64,000 bases of DNA from the NCBI GenBank assembly GCA_000163995.1, contig CM000855.1, positions 1,086,464-1,150,463 of the forward strand, given 5' to 3'. Below are positions 37,893-47,606 of the stretch, piece by piece (positions within the stretch are counted from its first letter, which is position 1; each line of letters opens with the position of its first letter). Made by a program: the position numbers and the translations under genes. A model generated the notes under the pieces. The model had not been told where the DNA came from, did not search any database, and saw only the letters and a program-made list of their open reading frames with translations. Source of the stretch: Campylobacter jejuni subsp. jejuni 414 (GTDB lineage Bacteria; Campylobacterota; Campylobacteria; Campylobacterales; Campylobacteraceae).

Positions 37893-38575
37893 TTAGCCCT
37901 TTAAATAAATCACACTCACAAAACGCTTAGGTGTTTTATCACGACGATAAGAAAAAAAACTCTTATCATCAAAGCTACATATCCCGCAATCTTTAATATT
38001 TTCAATACCTAAATTTTGAGCTTGAAATTTTACTAAAGCTTTTAAATCAAGTTTATTCTCTTGAACAAATTCTTTAAAATTCTTTTTTTGGCAAATTTTA
38101 AAATTTCTCCATCTATTTCATAGTTTTTAGCACAAATTCCAGGCAAGATAAAAAGATGAAATTTCATCTTATCTAAATGCGGATTTTGTGTAGCAACTTG
38201 TTCCATACATTCTTTTAAGATATTTTCAAAACTTCCCTTTCTACCCGAATGCAAAGCTGCTATAATACCGCTTTCATGATATAAAATCAAAGGCAAACAA
38301 TCCGCACTTAAAACACAAAGAGCAATATTTTTTTCTTTACTTACAAGTCCATCACAACTAAGATTTTTTAAATTTTCATCATAAATCACAACTTTACGAG
38401 AATGAATTTGATCCATAAAAACGCATTTTTTAATGTCTTTAAAACCTAAATGAAAAAATAAATTTTCATTATAATCCTTAGCTCTAAAAACATTGTAATC
38501 CTTATCATAAGCACAAAAAATGCTGACTTTATCATTTTCTAATAAAGATAAGAAATTCTCTCCACTTCTTCCCAT
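37893..38575 (-). pseudogene. pgeF: YfiH/PgeF multi-copper-oxidase-fold purine phosphorylase, frame interrupted
   Basis: The LACC1/YfiH family proteins phosphorylate or deaminate purine nucleosides and edit peptidoglycan precursors. The first frame (38042-38575) shows the landmarks MDQIHSRKVV, LSADCLPLIL and ALHSGRKGSF (usually HxGWxG; here Arg replaces the Trp) and the late PGICAKNYEID. It slips in a seven-T run at 38083-38089. One added T restores AKKKNFKEFVQENKL and the ending CGICSFDDKSFFSYRRDKTP, stopping at 37893, for 227 residues. The start at 38575 overlaps the end of ribE by 37 bases. Confidence 0.82.
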
Positions 38576-39150
38576 GATAATCCTTTGTTTTTGCCTTGTA
38601 ATTGTGCATAAATATATCGAGCAAGTAAATCGCTTTCTATGTTGATTTTTCTACCTATTTTATACTCTTTAAAAAGTGTTTCTTTAAAAGTGATAGGGAT
38701 AATGGTAAGCCTAATACTATTTTTTAAAATTTCATTGATAGTAAGACTCACTCCATCTATACCTATGCTCCCTTTTGCTGCCATAAATTTCATAGCTTCT
38801 TTAGGTAAAGATATATAAAAATCCACTCCATTTTCATCTTTTTGAATCTTTTCAAGTATGCCAATAAAATCAATATGCCCTTGCATCAAATGCCCATCGA
38901 TTCTATCACCATATCTTAAAGCAGGTTCTATATGAACTTTATCTTTTAAATTTTCTATAGCTATATGAGTGCGACTTTCACGAGAAAGCTCCACTTCAAA
39001 ACCACCCTCATAAAGTTTTGTAACACTTAAACAAGTCCCATTTACAGCTATACTATCGCCAAGATTTGGACGATAATTTGCTTTTAAACTTAGAGTATTG
39101 TTTTGATAAGATTGAACCTTAGCAATTTCTCTTATGAGTCCGTTAAACAT
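38539..39150 (-). CDS. ribE: Riboflavin synthase alpha subunit
   Basis: Riboflavin synthase dismutates two molecules of 6,7-dimethyl-8-ribityllumazine into riboflavin. The 203-residue protein has the two tandem lumazine-binding barrels: MFNGLIREIAKV and GDSIAVNGTCLSV in the first, RIDGHLMQGHIDFIG and GSIGIDGVSLTIN in the second. All are typical. The 3' end overlaps the yfiH start by 37 bases. It follows the AsmA-like gene on the same strand with eight bases between. Confidence 0.95.
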   Translation of the reverse strand: MFNGLIREIAKVQSYQNNTLSLKANYRPNLGDSIAVNGTCLSVTKLYEGGFEVELSRESRTHIAIENLKDKVHIEPALRYGDRIDGHLMQGHIDFIGILEKIQKDENGVDFYISLPKEAMKFMAAKGSIGIDGVSLTINEILKNSIRLTIIPITFKETLFKEYKIGRKINIESDLLARYIYAQLQGKNKGLSWEEVERISYLY

Positions 39151-39158
39151 TTTTTACC

Positions 39159-41699
39159 TTAAAAAATCTTATTTAACAATTTATTTACCGCTTTATCTAC
39201 TTTATCGCCTGTATTTTTAGCACTATCACTCACACCACCACCCACTACATTTTTAATAGAATTTAACACACTTCCTGCATTTAAATTCACCTTAGGATTT
39301 TCTGTAGTTCCTGTAATACTTCCTTTAAAATTAGCCCTATCTAGCTTAATATCAAAAGGTAAATTTAAAGCACCGCTTTTAGAATTTAAAACTCCCGCTT
39401 GTATTAGGATATAAGAACGATCTGCTTGCATATTAAGATCAAGTTTGATATTTTCTTTTTTAATCAAAGCCTTAACATTAGCTGTACGATAAACATCATT
39501 TGTAATATCTTTTAGTGTTAAAATTTTTAAAGCATTAGTAATAAGATTTGATTTTAGTTTGCCTTCTTTCATATCCAAATCAACTTCACCTTCTTCGCTT
39601 AAAAGATTATAATTTGCTTTCGCATCTGCCTTGCCTTGATAAATATCCATAAAATCCAAACCTTGAGCTAAGCTACTTAAATCCACTCCATTTAATTGAG
39701 CAAGTAAAAGATTATCTTTAAGCGTGCTTTGAAGCTTTCCTTCAAATAAATTTGGACTATTTACAGCAAAATTTAAACTCTTATTAAAACCCACTTTTCC
39801 ATTAAATTCAGCCTTGCCCTTGAGTTTTCTATCTAGCAAGAAACCTAATTTTGAAAAATCATCTATCTTTAGATCAAAATTCGCATCTAAAAGCATTTTG
39901 CTTATATCAAAACTCCCTTGAAGTTTTGTAAGATTAGCTAAAGATGAATTTAAAACAGAATCAAATTTAGCTATATTATTTTTAAAATCAATTTTAGTAT
40001 TTAAATCATAGTTTGTATTATTTGGAAATTTTTTATTCAAAATTTTACTTAAAATTGCAGCATTTACAATACCTTTAGCCTCTAAATTTACTTTACCATT
40101 AAGGTTATTAAAATCAATATTATCTAAATTAGCCTTCGCATTAACAATCCCACTAACATAATTTGGCATACCTGCTATAACAAAAAGTTTAGATAAATCA
40201 AGATTATCAATATTTAAATCAAGCTTTTTACCATTTGAATCAGCTTTGATTATACCGTCTGCTAAATTTGCATTTGCATTTAAATTTTGTATTTGAGCAC
40301 CTATAATATGAGCTTTTGCATTAAGTTCTGCCTTGCCTTGTAAATTTTGTCTTGTTATAGCATTAAACTGAGATAAATCGTTAATGAAAGCATTTAAATC
40401 TGTATTTAACTCGCTATTTTTTAAATTATAAGTTCCCTTAAGCTTTTTAATATTAAGCAAATTTGAGGCAAGTAAAGCATCATAAGAAATATTACTATTT
40501 TTTGCATTTGCTTTAGCATCAAGAGTGAAAATCGTATTTGGGAGTTCTATTTTGGCTATTTTTTTAAGTTCATTAGTATTGATCTTTGCGTTATTGATCT
40601 TCGCTTCAAAATCAAAATCGGAAAAATCTAAATTTGCATTTAAGAGCTTGGCATTTAAATTTCCAGAAACTAAACCTCCATATCCTGCAAAAGCTAGCAA
40701 TTTTTCTAAACTTGCTTCGTTAATATCTGCAAAAATTTTATTATTTTTTAAACTTGCTTTTACTTCTCCACCGAGTCCAATAACTTGAGCATTTAAACTT
40801 GATAAGGCATTATTTACAACACTTGTTTCACCTATTATATCCAAACTACCATTTAATTTTGTTTTAGTAAGCTTTTCAAGCTTTGTAAGAGAAGGAATAT
40901 TTAAATTAAAATCGGTATTTAAGGTATTTTTACTAATATCATAAAGAGTTTTTTGAGTTTGCAAAATAAGATAATCATTGTAAATTTTACTCACAGCAGA
41001 AATTTTATCCTCTTTAACATTGGCTAAAATTTCTGCTTTAGGATTAGAATTTAAAGGCAAGTCCAAAGAAAAATCTTTTTTTATAGCCTCATAGTTTATA
41101 TAGCTTGTATCAAGTTTTATGATAATATTCCCATCAGGTTTTAAATCTTGCGCCGAAATTTTTGCCTGAGCATTTAAAAAACCTTTAGCATAATTAGGAT
41201 AAGATAGAAGGCGGAGTATTTCCTCTATCTTAAGATTTTGCGCATCTAAATTTAAAGCAATAGGACTGTAGTCGTACATTCTTGCATTTAAAAGCACATT
41301 CGAGCCTAGTAAATAACCCTTTCCGTCTAAAGTAAAATCACTTGCTTTTCCTTGAATTTTTCCACCAAAAGAAAGATTTTGACTTAAATTTAAACTTAAA
41401 TTTTTGGTATAATTTTGATTTAAAGAAATAATATAATCAAGATTAAACCCGAGTCTAAAAGGACTCAAAACCCCTTTGAGATTAAGATCTGCCATATTTG
41501 CTAGATTTGCCTGTAATTCAAGACTTGAAAAACGCAAATTAAAACGCGTAATATTTACATCTATTCCTGTACTTTCTTTAATCTTCTTCTGTGCTATATT
41601 TGCCACTATATTATTACCAAAACTTGTAAAAAGCATGGTATAAAGAGCAATCAAAAGCACAACAATAAAACCCATAATGCCATAAAAAATCTTTTTCAT
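39159..41699 (-). CDS. AsmA/TamB-like inner-membrane lipid-transport-type protein
   Basis: This 846-residue protein has one N-terminal membrane helix (IFYGIMGFIVVLLIALYTML) and then a long periplasmic region made of repeated short beta strands with many Asn, Leu and Lys (for example the recurring GKAELNAKAHI and GKAEFNGKVGF blocks). This is the AsmA/YhdP/TamB-type beta-groove architecture that carries phospholipids toward the outer membrane. The start pattern NNIVANIAQKKIKESTGIDV is like AsmA domains. Corresponds to Cj1219c. Family call is firm at fold level; exact cargo is inference. Confidence 0.82.
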   Translation of the reverse strand: MKKIFYGIMGFIVVLLIALYTMLFTSFGNNIVANIAQKKIKESTGIDVNITRFNLRFSSLELQANLANMADLNLKGVLSPFRLGFNLDYIISLNQNYTKNLSLNLSQNLSFGGKIQGKASDFTLDGKGYLLGSNVLLNARMYDYSPIALNLDAQNLKIEEILRLLSYPNYAKGFLNAQAKISAQDLKPDGNIIIKLDTSYINYEAIKKDFSLDLPLNSNPKAEILANVKEDKISAVSKIYNDYLILQTQKTLYDISKNTLNTDFNLNIPSLTKLEKLTKTKLNGSLDIIGETSVVNNALSSLNAQVIGLGGEVKASLKNNKIFADINEASLEKLLAFAGYGGLVSGNLNAKLLNANLDFSDFDFEAKINNAKINTNELKKIAKIELPNTIFTLDAKANAKNSNISYDALLASNLLNIKKLKGTYNLKNSELNTDLNAFINDLSQFNAITRQNLQGKAELNAKAHIIGAQIQNLNANANLADGIIKADSNGKKLDLNIDNLDLSKLFVIAGMPNYVSGIVNAKANLDNIDFNNLNGKVNLEAKGIVNAAILSKILNKKFPNNTNYDLNTKIDFKNNIAKFDSVLNSSLANLTKLQGSFDISKMLLDANFDLKIDDFSKLGFLLDRKLKGKAEFNGKVGFNKSLNFAVNSPNLFEGKLQSTLKDNLLLAQLNGVDLSSLAQGLDFMDIYQGKADAKANYNLLSEEGEVDLDMKEGKLKSNLITNALKILTLKDITNDVYRTANVKALIKKENIKLDLNMQADRSYILIQAGVLNSKSGALNLPFDIKLDRANFKGSITGTTENPKVNLNAGSVLNSIKNVVGGGVSDSAKNTGDKVDKAVNKLLNKIF

Positions 41700-41778
41700 T
41701 ATTTATCCTTTAGTTTATTTTATAAAATAACTTTAGTCAATAAAGCTAAACTTTTATAAATATTTTAATTTAAAGTAT

Positions 41779-41806
41779 TGACAAAATTCATTTTTTATAG
41801 TATGAT
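41779..41806 (+). promoter_or_regulatory. Sigma-70 promoter of groESL
   Basis: TTGACA (41779-41784) and TATGAT (41801-41806) are separated by 16 bases. A consensus -35 is rare in this AT-rich genome. Transcription would start within or just beside the CIRCE operator that follows. Confidence 0.8.
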
Positions 41807-41807
41807 T

Positions 41808-41834
41808 TTATCACTCTAAATTAAAGAGTGCTAA
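41808..41834 (+). promoter_or_regulatory. CIRCE operator (HrcA binding site)
   Basis: TTATCACTC (41808-41816), nine bases, and GAGTGCTAA (41826-41834) match the CIRCE consensus TTAGCACTC-N9-GAGTGCTAA with one mismatch in the left arm. It overlaps the transcription start of groESL, so HrcA would repress it at normal temperature. Confidence 0.9.
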
Positions 41835-41863
41835 AATTAACATTTTTTTAAGGATGGACAAAA

Positions 41864-42124
41864 ATGAATTTTCAACCTTTAGGAAAGCGTGTTCTAGTTA
41901 AACGCGTAGAAGAAACCAAAACAACAGCCTCAGGCATAATTATACCAGATAATGCTAAAGAAAAGCCTTTAATGGGTGAAGTAGTAGCAGTAAGTAAAGA
42001 AATCACTGATATTACAAATGGCGATAAAATCGTATTTGCTAAATACGGTGGAACAGAAATCAAACTTGATAATAGTGAATATTTAGTTTTAAATTTAGAT
42101 GATATCTTAGGGATTTTAAAATAA
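41864..42124 (+). CDS. groES: Co-chaperonin GroES
   Basis: GroES is the 10-kDa cap of the GroEL folding chamber. The 86-residue protein has [15 protein letters not shown], the mobile loop around [16 protein letters not shown] and the C-terminal LDDILGIL. The start is behind AAGGATGG. It is first in the groESL operon, under the promoter and CIRCE site at 41779-41834; groEL follows 19 bases later. Confidence 0.98.
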   Translation: MNFQPLGKRVLVKRVEETKTTASGIIIPDNAKEKPLMGEVVAVSKEITDITNGDKIVFAKYGGTEIKLDNSEYLVLNLDDILGILK

Positions 42125-42140
42125 TTTATAAAAAGGATAA

Positions 42141-43781
<1,641 letters not shown>

Positions 43782-43792
43782 GCCTTACCACC

Positions 43793-43827
43793 AATAATCA
43801 GCAAATTTTTGCTGATTATTTCTTTTT
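43793..43827. terminator. Intrinsic terminator after groEL (bidirectional)
   Basis: AATAATCAGCAA (43793-43804) pairs with TTGCTGATTATT (43809-43820), a 12-bp stem with a four-base loop, and TCTTTTT follows. On the other strand it can also end the small membrane gene whose stop (43816) falls inside the stem. Confidence 0.85.
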
Positions 43828-44058
43828 AAACTGCCAAATTTTGTAAGATACAAAAAATAAAATTAAAAAAACAAGAAAATTAAAATACGCATTAAAAATC
43901 TGCCAAGATACGATAAAAGACAATACCATAATCACACCATAAAAATTTGCAAAACGAGTCATTTGTCGGAAAGTCTTCACATTTATCAAAATATAATCTA
44001 AAAATAAAAGCGAAATTAAAATACAAAGATTGCTTAAATCATCATGGGTCAATGACAT
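43816..44058 (-). CDS. Small membrane protein of unknown function
   Basis: An 80-residue protein with about three short hydrophobic helices (LCILISLLFLDYILINV, FYGVIMVLSFIVSWQIF, YFNFLVFLILFFVSYKIW) and a Lys-rich end. It starts within the last ten bases of the upstream secreted-protein gene (ATG inside ATGTCATTGA), with GGGAG too close to act alone, so translation is probably coupled. No family is recognised. It ends inside the groEL terminator. Confidence 0.6.
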   Translation of the reverse strand: MSLTHDDLSNLCILISLLFLDYILINVKTFRQMTRFANFYGVIMVLSFIVSWQIFNAYFNFLVFLILFFVSYKIWQFKKK

Positions 44059-44264
44059 CTCCCAAAAGGCGGTCTTCCTGTGTATGTTTGTCCTCCAATA
44101 TCTGGTGCATTTACATACGAAATACCATAACCCATACCAAGCCTTATTAAAGTAGCAACAGGCACAGCTCTATCTTCTCTTTGCTCTTCAGCATATTTAC
44201 AAACAGCTTGCATAGCCGTATAAGATAAACATAAAGCTATGAGAGAAATCAAGCTTTTTTTCAT
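44049..44264 (-). CDS. Small secreted protein of unknown function
   Basis: A 71-residue protein with a typical signal peptide (MKKSLISLIALCLSYTAMQA, cleavage before VCKYAEE). The mature part is only ~51 residues, with two cysteines (VCKY near the start, GRCH at the end) that could form a disulfide, and Gly/Tyr-rich segments GMGYGISYVN and PDIGGQTYTGRPP. Ribosome site AAAGGAAA precedes the ATG. It forms a two-gene unit with the small membrane protein downstream. No family is recognised; I do not recall a numbered gene here in NCTC 11168. Confidence 0.65.
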   Translation of the reverse strand: MKKSLISLIALCLSYTAMQAVCKYAEEQREDRAVPVATLIRLGMGYGISYVNAPDIGGQTYTGRPPFGRCH

Positions 44265-44505
44265 AGTTCATTTCCTTTTTTAATAAATAGTAAAATTCTA
44301 CTTTATATTTAATAAAATTAATATTAATTATCAAAAATTTATTTTACAAGATTAAATATCTATAATAAAGCTTTTTTAATAAATTTATTTTATAGAAGAA
44401 TAATTATTTTATTGATAATAAATATTAAAATAATCCGATAAACCCTTAATGCTTTATAAAATTTTTATTGTTCTTAGTTTTTAATTAACTTGTTTAAATA
44501 TTATT

Positions 44506-45699
44506 TTAATTCCAGTTTAATTTAAAAACACTTCCTTCATTTTCCACAGATTCACAAATAATCTTAATATCATTATCATCGCAAATTTTTTTTACCAAAG
44601 AAAGCCCTATACCAAATCCTCCTTGGTTGGCATTAAACCTTGCATACCTATCAAAAATATGATTTAAATTTGACTTTGAAATCCCACAACCCGTATCAGC
44701 AATACTCAAAAAATTGGTTTTTAAGATTATAGAAATTGCTCCACCTTTTTTATTATATTTAATTGCATTGCTTATAAGATTATCAATCAATTTAGAAATT
44801 TGACTCTTAGGAGCAAAAATATTTGCTTGACTTAAATCAAGTCTTAATACAATTTTCTTTTGTTCAAAAAATACTTTAAAATATTCTAATCTTTCTTCAA
44901 GCAATACCTTTAAATTAAGTTTTTGTTTTTCTATTTCTAAGGTATTAGGAAAATTATAAAAAACAAGATCAGAATACACTTGAGATAAGCTTTTTGCAGC
45001 AAGCTTAATCCTTGTAAATTTAGCATTATTTCCTAAATTTTGATGCTCAAGCTGTTCTATGCTCATCAAAATAACACTTAATGGAGTATTAAGCTCATGC
45101 GTTGAATCTTTAATAAATCGATTTAGTGTGCTGATTTTACCCTCTAAGGGTTTTAAAGCAATTTTTACCAAAACATAAGCTATTAAACCCAATATAAAAA
45201 AAGCCATAATAGCAAAACCAAAAACTTTTGCTCTAATCCAAAAAAGATCTTTGCCAACATCTTCACCCTGTATTAAAATTTGCAAACCATCATTAGTATT
45301 TGCCTCTTCATTACTAGCATGTCTTAAAAAATAATGATCCGTACTCATAGGAGCAAGAAAAAAAATTTTATTATCACAAATACCTCTACCCTTAAGCTCT
45401 ATTTTTGCTTTTCTTAAATCAAAATCTATATTACTAAAAACAATCTTTTTACCATCAAATATAGCAAATTTTAATGCTGTACTTTGAGCAATATTTTTTG
45501 CACTTATATCCATGGGAGTAAAGCGAGAATTTAAGATATTTATAACAATATTTCTATGATCTTCTCTCAAAGTAGTACCCTTTAAGACAACCAATTCTTC
45601 ATATAATTTTTGATACCATAATGCAAAAAAAATAGTTAAAAAAATACCTGTAGTTGTTAGATAGATTAATAAAATTTGCCTAATGACTTTTTTAGCCAT
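44506..45699 (-). CDS. dccS: Two-component sensor kinase DccS
   Basis: DccS is the sensor of the DccRS system, linked to colonisation and late growth-phase signals. The 397-residue protein has two membrane helices (IRQILLIYLTTTGIFLTIFFALW and AKVFGFAIMAFFILGLIAYVL) around a periplasmic domain, then the phospho-acceptor histidine in KDSTHELNTPLSVIL and ATPase motifs LIDNLISNAIKYN, ADTGCGISK and GGFGIGLSLVKKIC. It follows dccR with a 24-base gap. Corresponds to Cj1222c. Confidence 0.92.
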   Translation of the reverse strand: MAKKVIRQILLIYLTTTGIFLTIFFALWYQKLYEELVVLKGTTLREDHRNIVINILNSRFTPMDISAKNIAQSTALKFAIFDGKKIVFSNIDFDLRKAKIELKGRGICDNKIFFLAPMSTDHYFLRHASNEEANTNDGLQILIQGEDVGKDLFWIRAKVFGFAIMAFFILGLIAYVLVKIALKPLEGKISTLNRFIKDSTHELNTPLSVILMSIEQLEHQNLGNNAKFTRIKLAAKSLSQVYSDLVFYNFPNTLEIEKQKLNLKVLLEERLEYFKVFFEQKKIVLRLDLSQANIFAPKSQISKLIDNLISNAIKYNKKGGAISIILKTNFLSIADTGCGISKSNLNHIFDRYARFNANQGGFGIGLSLVKKICDDNDIKIICESVENEGSVFKLNWN

Positions 45700-45723
45700 A
45701 GCAATATCCTCTACCTCTTTGGT

Positions 45724-46356
45724 TTATAATTTTTCTTTTCCTAAAATTTTACGTAAATTTTTTACATAAGCTCTTAAACTTAACTCACTAGGCTCCTCAT
45801 CATAATCCCAAAGTTCTTCAAAAATTCTCTCCGTACTTAAAAAGTTATTTTTATTTTTAAGCAATAAAGACAAAAGTTTAATCTCTTTACTTGGCAAAGC
45901 CAAGGTTTTATCATTATGATAAAGAATTTGTGTAGTAAATTCAAACCTAAATCCATCTCCTAAATCTTCAAAATCTTCATTTTTATGCGAAAAAGCTCTT
46001 TTAAGCAGAGCCTTAACCCTGATAGACAGTTCAGCAAGTTCAAAAGGTTTTTTTATGTAATCATCACAACCTGCATCAAAACCTTCTTTTAAATCATTTG
46101 TTGTATTTAAAGAAGTCATGAAAATTGCCGGGGTTTGTTTTCCACTTTTTCTTAATTCTTTAAGTAAGGAAAATCCATCTCCTAAAGGAACTTTTACATC
46201 TAAAATCCAAAGATCAAAATGTCTTTCATAAGCCATATCTAAAGCTTCTTGTGCATTATCACATAAAAATACTTCATATCCTTCATCATTTAAAAACTCT
46301 TCAATGATCTCACTCAAACTCAAATCATCTTCTAAAAGTAAAATTTTAGCAGCCAT
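45724..46356 (-). CDS. dccR: Two-component response regulator DccR
   Basis: An OmpR/PhoB-type regulator of 210 residues. The receiver has acidic pair Glu9/Asp10-Asp11, phospho-acceptor Asp53 (WILDVKVP), Thr near IFMTSL and Lys in YIKKPFEL. The C-terminal winged helix is recognisable in KEIKLLSLLLKNKNNFLSTE and SLRAYVKNLRKILG. It heads the dccRS operon and is divergent from the hemerythrin gene. Corresponds to Cj1223c. Confidence 0.93.
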   Translation of the reverse strand: MAAKILLLEDDLSLSEIIEEFLNDEGYEVFLCDNAQEALDMAYERHFDLWILDVKVPLGDGFSLLKELRKSGKQTPAIFMTSLNTTNDLKEGFDAGCDDYIKKPFELAELSIRVKALLKRAFSHKNEDFEDLGDGFRFEFTTQILYHNDKTLALPSKEIKLLSLLLKNKNNFLSTERIFEELWDYDEEPSELSLRAYVKNLRKILGKEKL

Positions 46357-46456
46357 AATTTAAATCTTTCTAATTCCAATCTCTTAATGCATCATTGTAT
46401 CAAAATTCTTATGAATTGTTTAATAAAATTTCATTTTTATTTAATTTGTTTTTATC

Positions 46457-46462
46457 TATAAT
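46457..46462 (+). promoter_or_regulatory. -10 box of hemerythrin gene promoter
   Basis: TATAAT at 46457-46462 lies 37 bases before the hemerythrin start, preceded by periodic T-rich tracts as in Campylobacter sigma-70 promoters. AAGGAG follows just before the ATG. Confidence 0.55.
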
Positions 46463-46499
46463 CCTTTAATACAAATAAATTTTTCCTTAAGGAGTTAAA

Positions 46500-47099
46500 A
46501 TGCTTCCAAAATGGGATAACAGTTATAGTGTACACAATGCCAAAATTGATAAGCAACATAAAAAGCTTTTTGAGCTTGCTGCAAAAGTTGAAATTGTATC
46601 AGATAAATCTGTAAGTAAAAATGAAGTCAAAGAGCTTTTGGCTGAATTTTTTAATTATATGAAAGATCATTTTAATGATGAAGAAAAGTATATGCAACTA
46701 ATAGGTTATCCGGATTTAGAAGAACATCGCAAAATACATAAAGAAATCATCCAAACTATGATTAATTTAATCAAAGATATCAAATCAACCAATGATCTTA
46801 AAGAAAAGCTTTATATAATAGCTAAAAAATGGCTTTTAGAACACATACTATACGAAGACATGAAAGTTGAAAAATGGAGAAGTTCTTCTTTATCTACAGA
46901 TGATGGTAGTGATGTTAGCTTTGAAGCAGCAGAAGATGAAAATAATGAGCATCTACAATTTTATCTTTATATCTGTAATTGTCCAGGTAAAATTCACGAT
47001 GTTCCTTATAGTATTCATCAAAAAATAGAATTGCAAGGTCATAAATTTGTTTGTAAAACTTGCAAACAAGCTATAAAATTTCACAAAAAACATTCTTAA
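46500..47099 (+). CDS. herB: Bacteriohemerythrin with C-terminal Cys-rich tail (HerB-like)
   Basis: Hemerythrins bind oxygen at a di-iron site; in C. jejuni HerA and HerB protect iron-sulfur enzymes from oxygen damage. The 199-residue protein has the hemerythrin ligands in YSVHNAKIDKQHKKLFE, HFNDEEKYM, EEHRKIHKE and LLEHILYED. After residue ~155 there is an extra tail with CNC and a CKTC pair (FVCKTCKQAI), like a small zinc ribbon. The tail is not part of the hemerythrin fold. A ribbon-helix-helix gene follows ten bases later. Corresponds to Cj1224. Confidence 0.88.
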   Translation: MLPKWDNSYSVHNAKIDKQHKKLFELAAKVEIVSDKSVSKNEVKELLAEFFNYMKDHFNDEEKYMQLIGYPDLEEHRKIHKEIIQTMINLIKDIKSTNDLKEKLYIIAKKWLLEHILYEDMKVEKWRSSSLSTDDGSDVSFEAAEDENNEHLQFYLYICNCPGKIHDVPYSIHQKIELQGHKFVCKTCKQAIKFHKKHS

Positions 47100-47109
47100 G
47101 GAGGATAAA

Positions 47110-47358
47110 ATGAAATACAATGCAAAAACTTATTCTTTTAAAATACCTTTAGAACTTAAGGAACGCTTAGATAATTTAAGTAAAAATCTTTCTAAACCAA
47201 AATCAGTCATAGTAAAAGAAGCTATAGAAGCTTATCTTAATGAAGTCGAAGATTTTTCTTTTGCTGTTAATGCTCTAGAAGAACTTAAAGATGGAAATTA
47301 TCAAAAGGCAAGTAAAAAAATAGACAGAATCGTTAAAAATCTTAAACAAAGAAAATAA
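47110..47358 (+). CDS. Ribbon-helix-helix DNA-binding protein
   Basis: An 82-residue protein whose first ~45 residues match the ribbon-helix-helix fold of the CopG/ParD type: a strand KTYSFKIP, then LELKERLDNLSKNL and SVIVKEAIEAYLNEV. The basic helical C-terminus could mediate oligomer contacts. Such proteins are often antitoxins or small repressors; no toxin gene is next to it. It is co-transcribed with the hemerythrin gene (start ten bases after its stop, ribosome site AAGGAGG), so it may sense or regulate the same stress. Corresponds to Cj1225. Confidence 0.75.
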   Translation: MKYNAKTYSFKIPLELKERLDNLSKNLSKPKSVIVKEAIEAYLNEVEDFSFAVNALEELKDGNYQKASKKIDRIVKNLKQRK

Positions 47359-47361
47359 AAA

Positions 47362-47400
47362 CTTTATCACAAAATATTGTGATAAAGACTTATTAATTTT
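47362..47400 (+). terminator. Intrinsic terminator after hemerythrin operon
   Basis: CTTTATCACAA (47362-47372) pairs perfectly with TTGTGATAAAG (47377-47387) around a four-base loop, followed by the T-rich TTATTAATTTTTTATT. It closes the two-gene plus-strand operon. Confidence 0.8.
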
Positions 47401-47444
47401 TTATTAAAATACATTTATAGATATTAAAAATGGAGTTAAAAAAG

Positions 47445-47519
47445 TGGCTCCGGATGTAGGATTCGAACCTACGACCAATCGGTTAACAGCCGACTACTCT
47501 ACCGCTGAGCTAATCCGGA
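47445..47519 (-). tRNA. tRNA-Asn (GTT anticodon)
   Basis: On the minus strand TCCGGATTAGCTCAGCGGTA begins the acceptor stem and D arm; the anticodon loop CTGTTAA holds GTT, and GGTTCGAATCC is the T arm. The acceptor strand closes with ATCCGGA followed by the discriminator G and an encoded CCA at 47445-47447. All canonical positions are present; 75 bases including CCA. Confidence 0.97.
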
Positions 47520-47606
47520 ATATTTAAAAATAAAATGTGATTATAGTGAAATTAAAAAACTTTGTCAAGGTTTTTTTATAAAAATATATTTTTTACAAAA
47601 AATTAA

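Noticed and set aside
41779-41834. HspR control of groESL
   Set aside because: The operator seen is CIRCE, the HrcA site; no HAIR half-site is visible near the groES promoter.
44281-44505. Possible gene in the AT-rich gap before dccS
   Set aside because: All frames are short, with frequent stops and no ribosome site; I see nothing in it.
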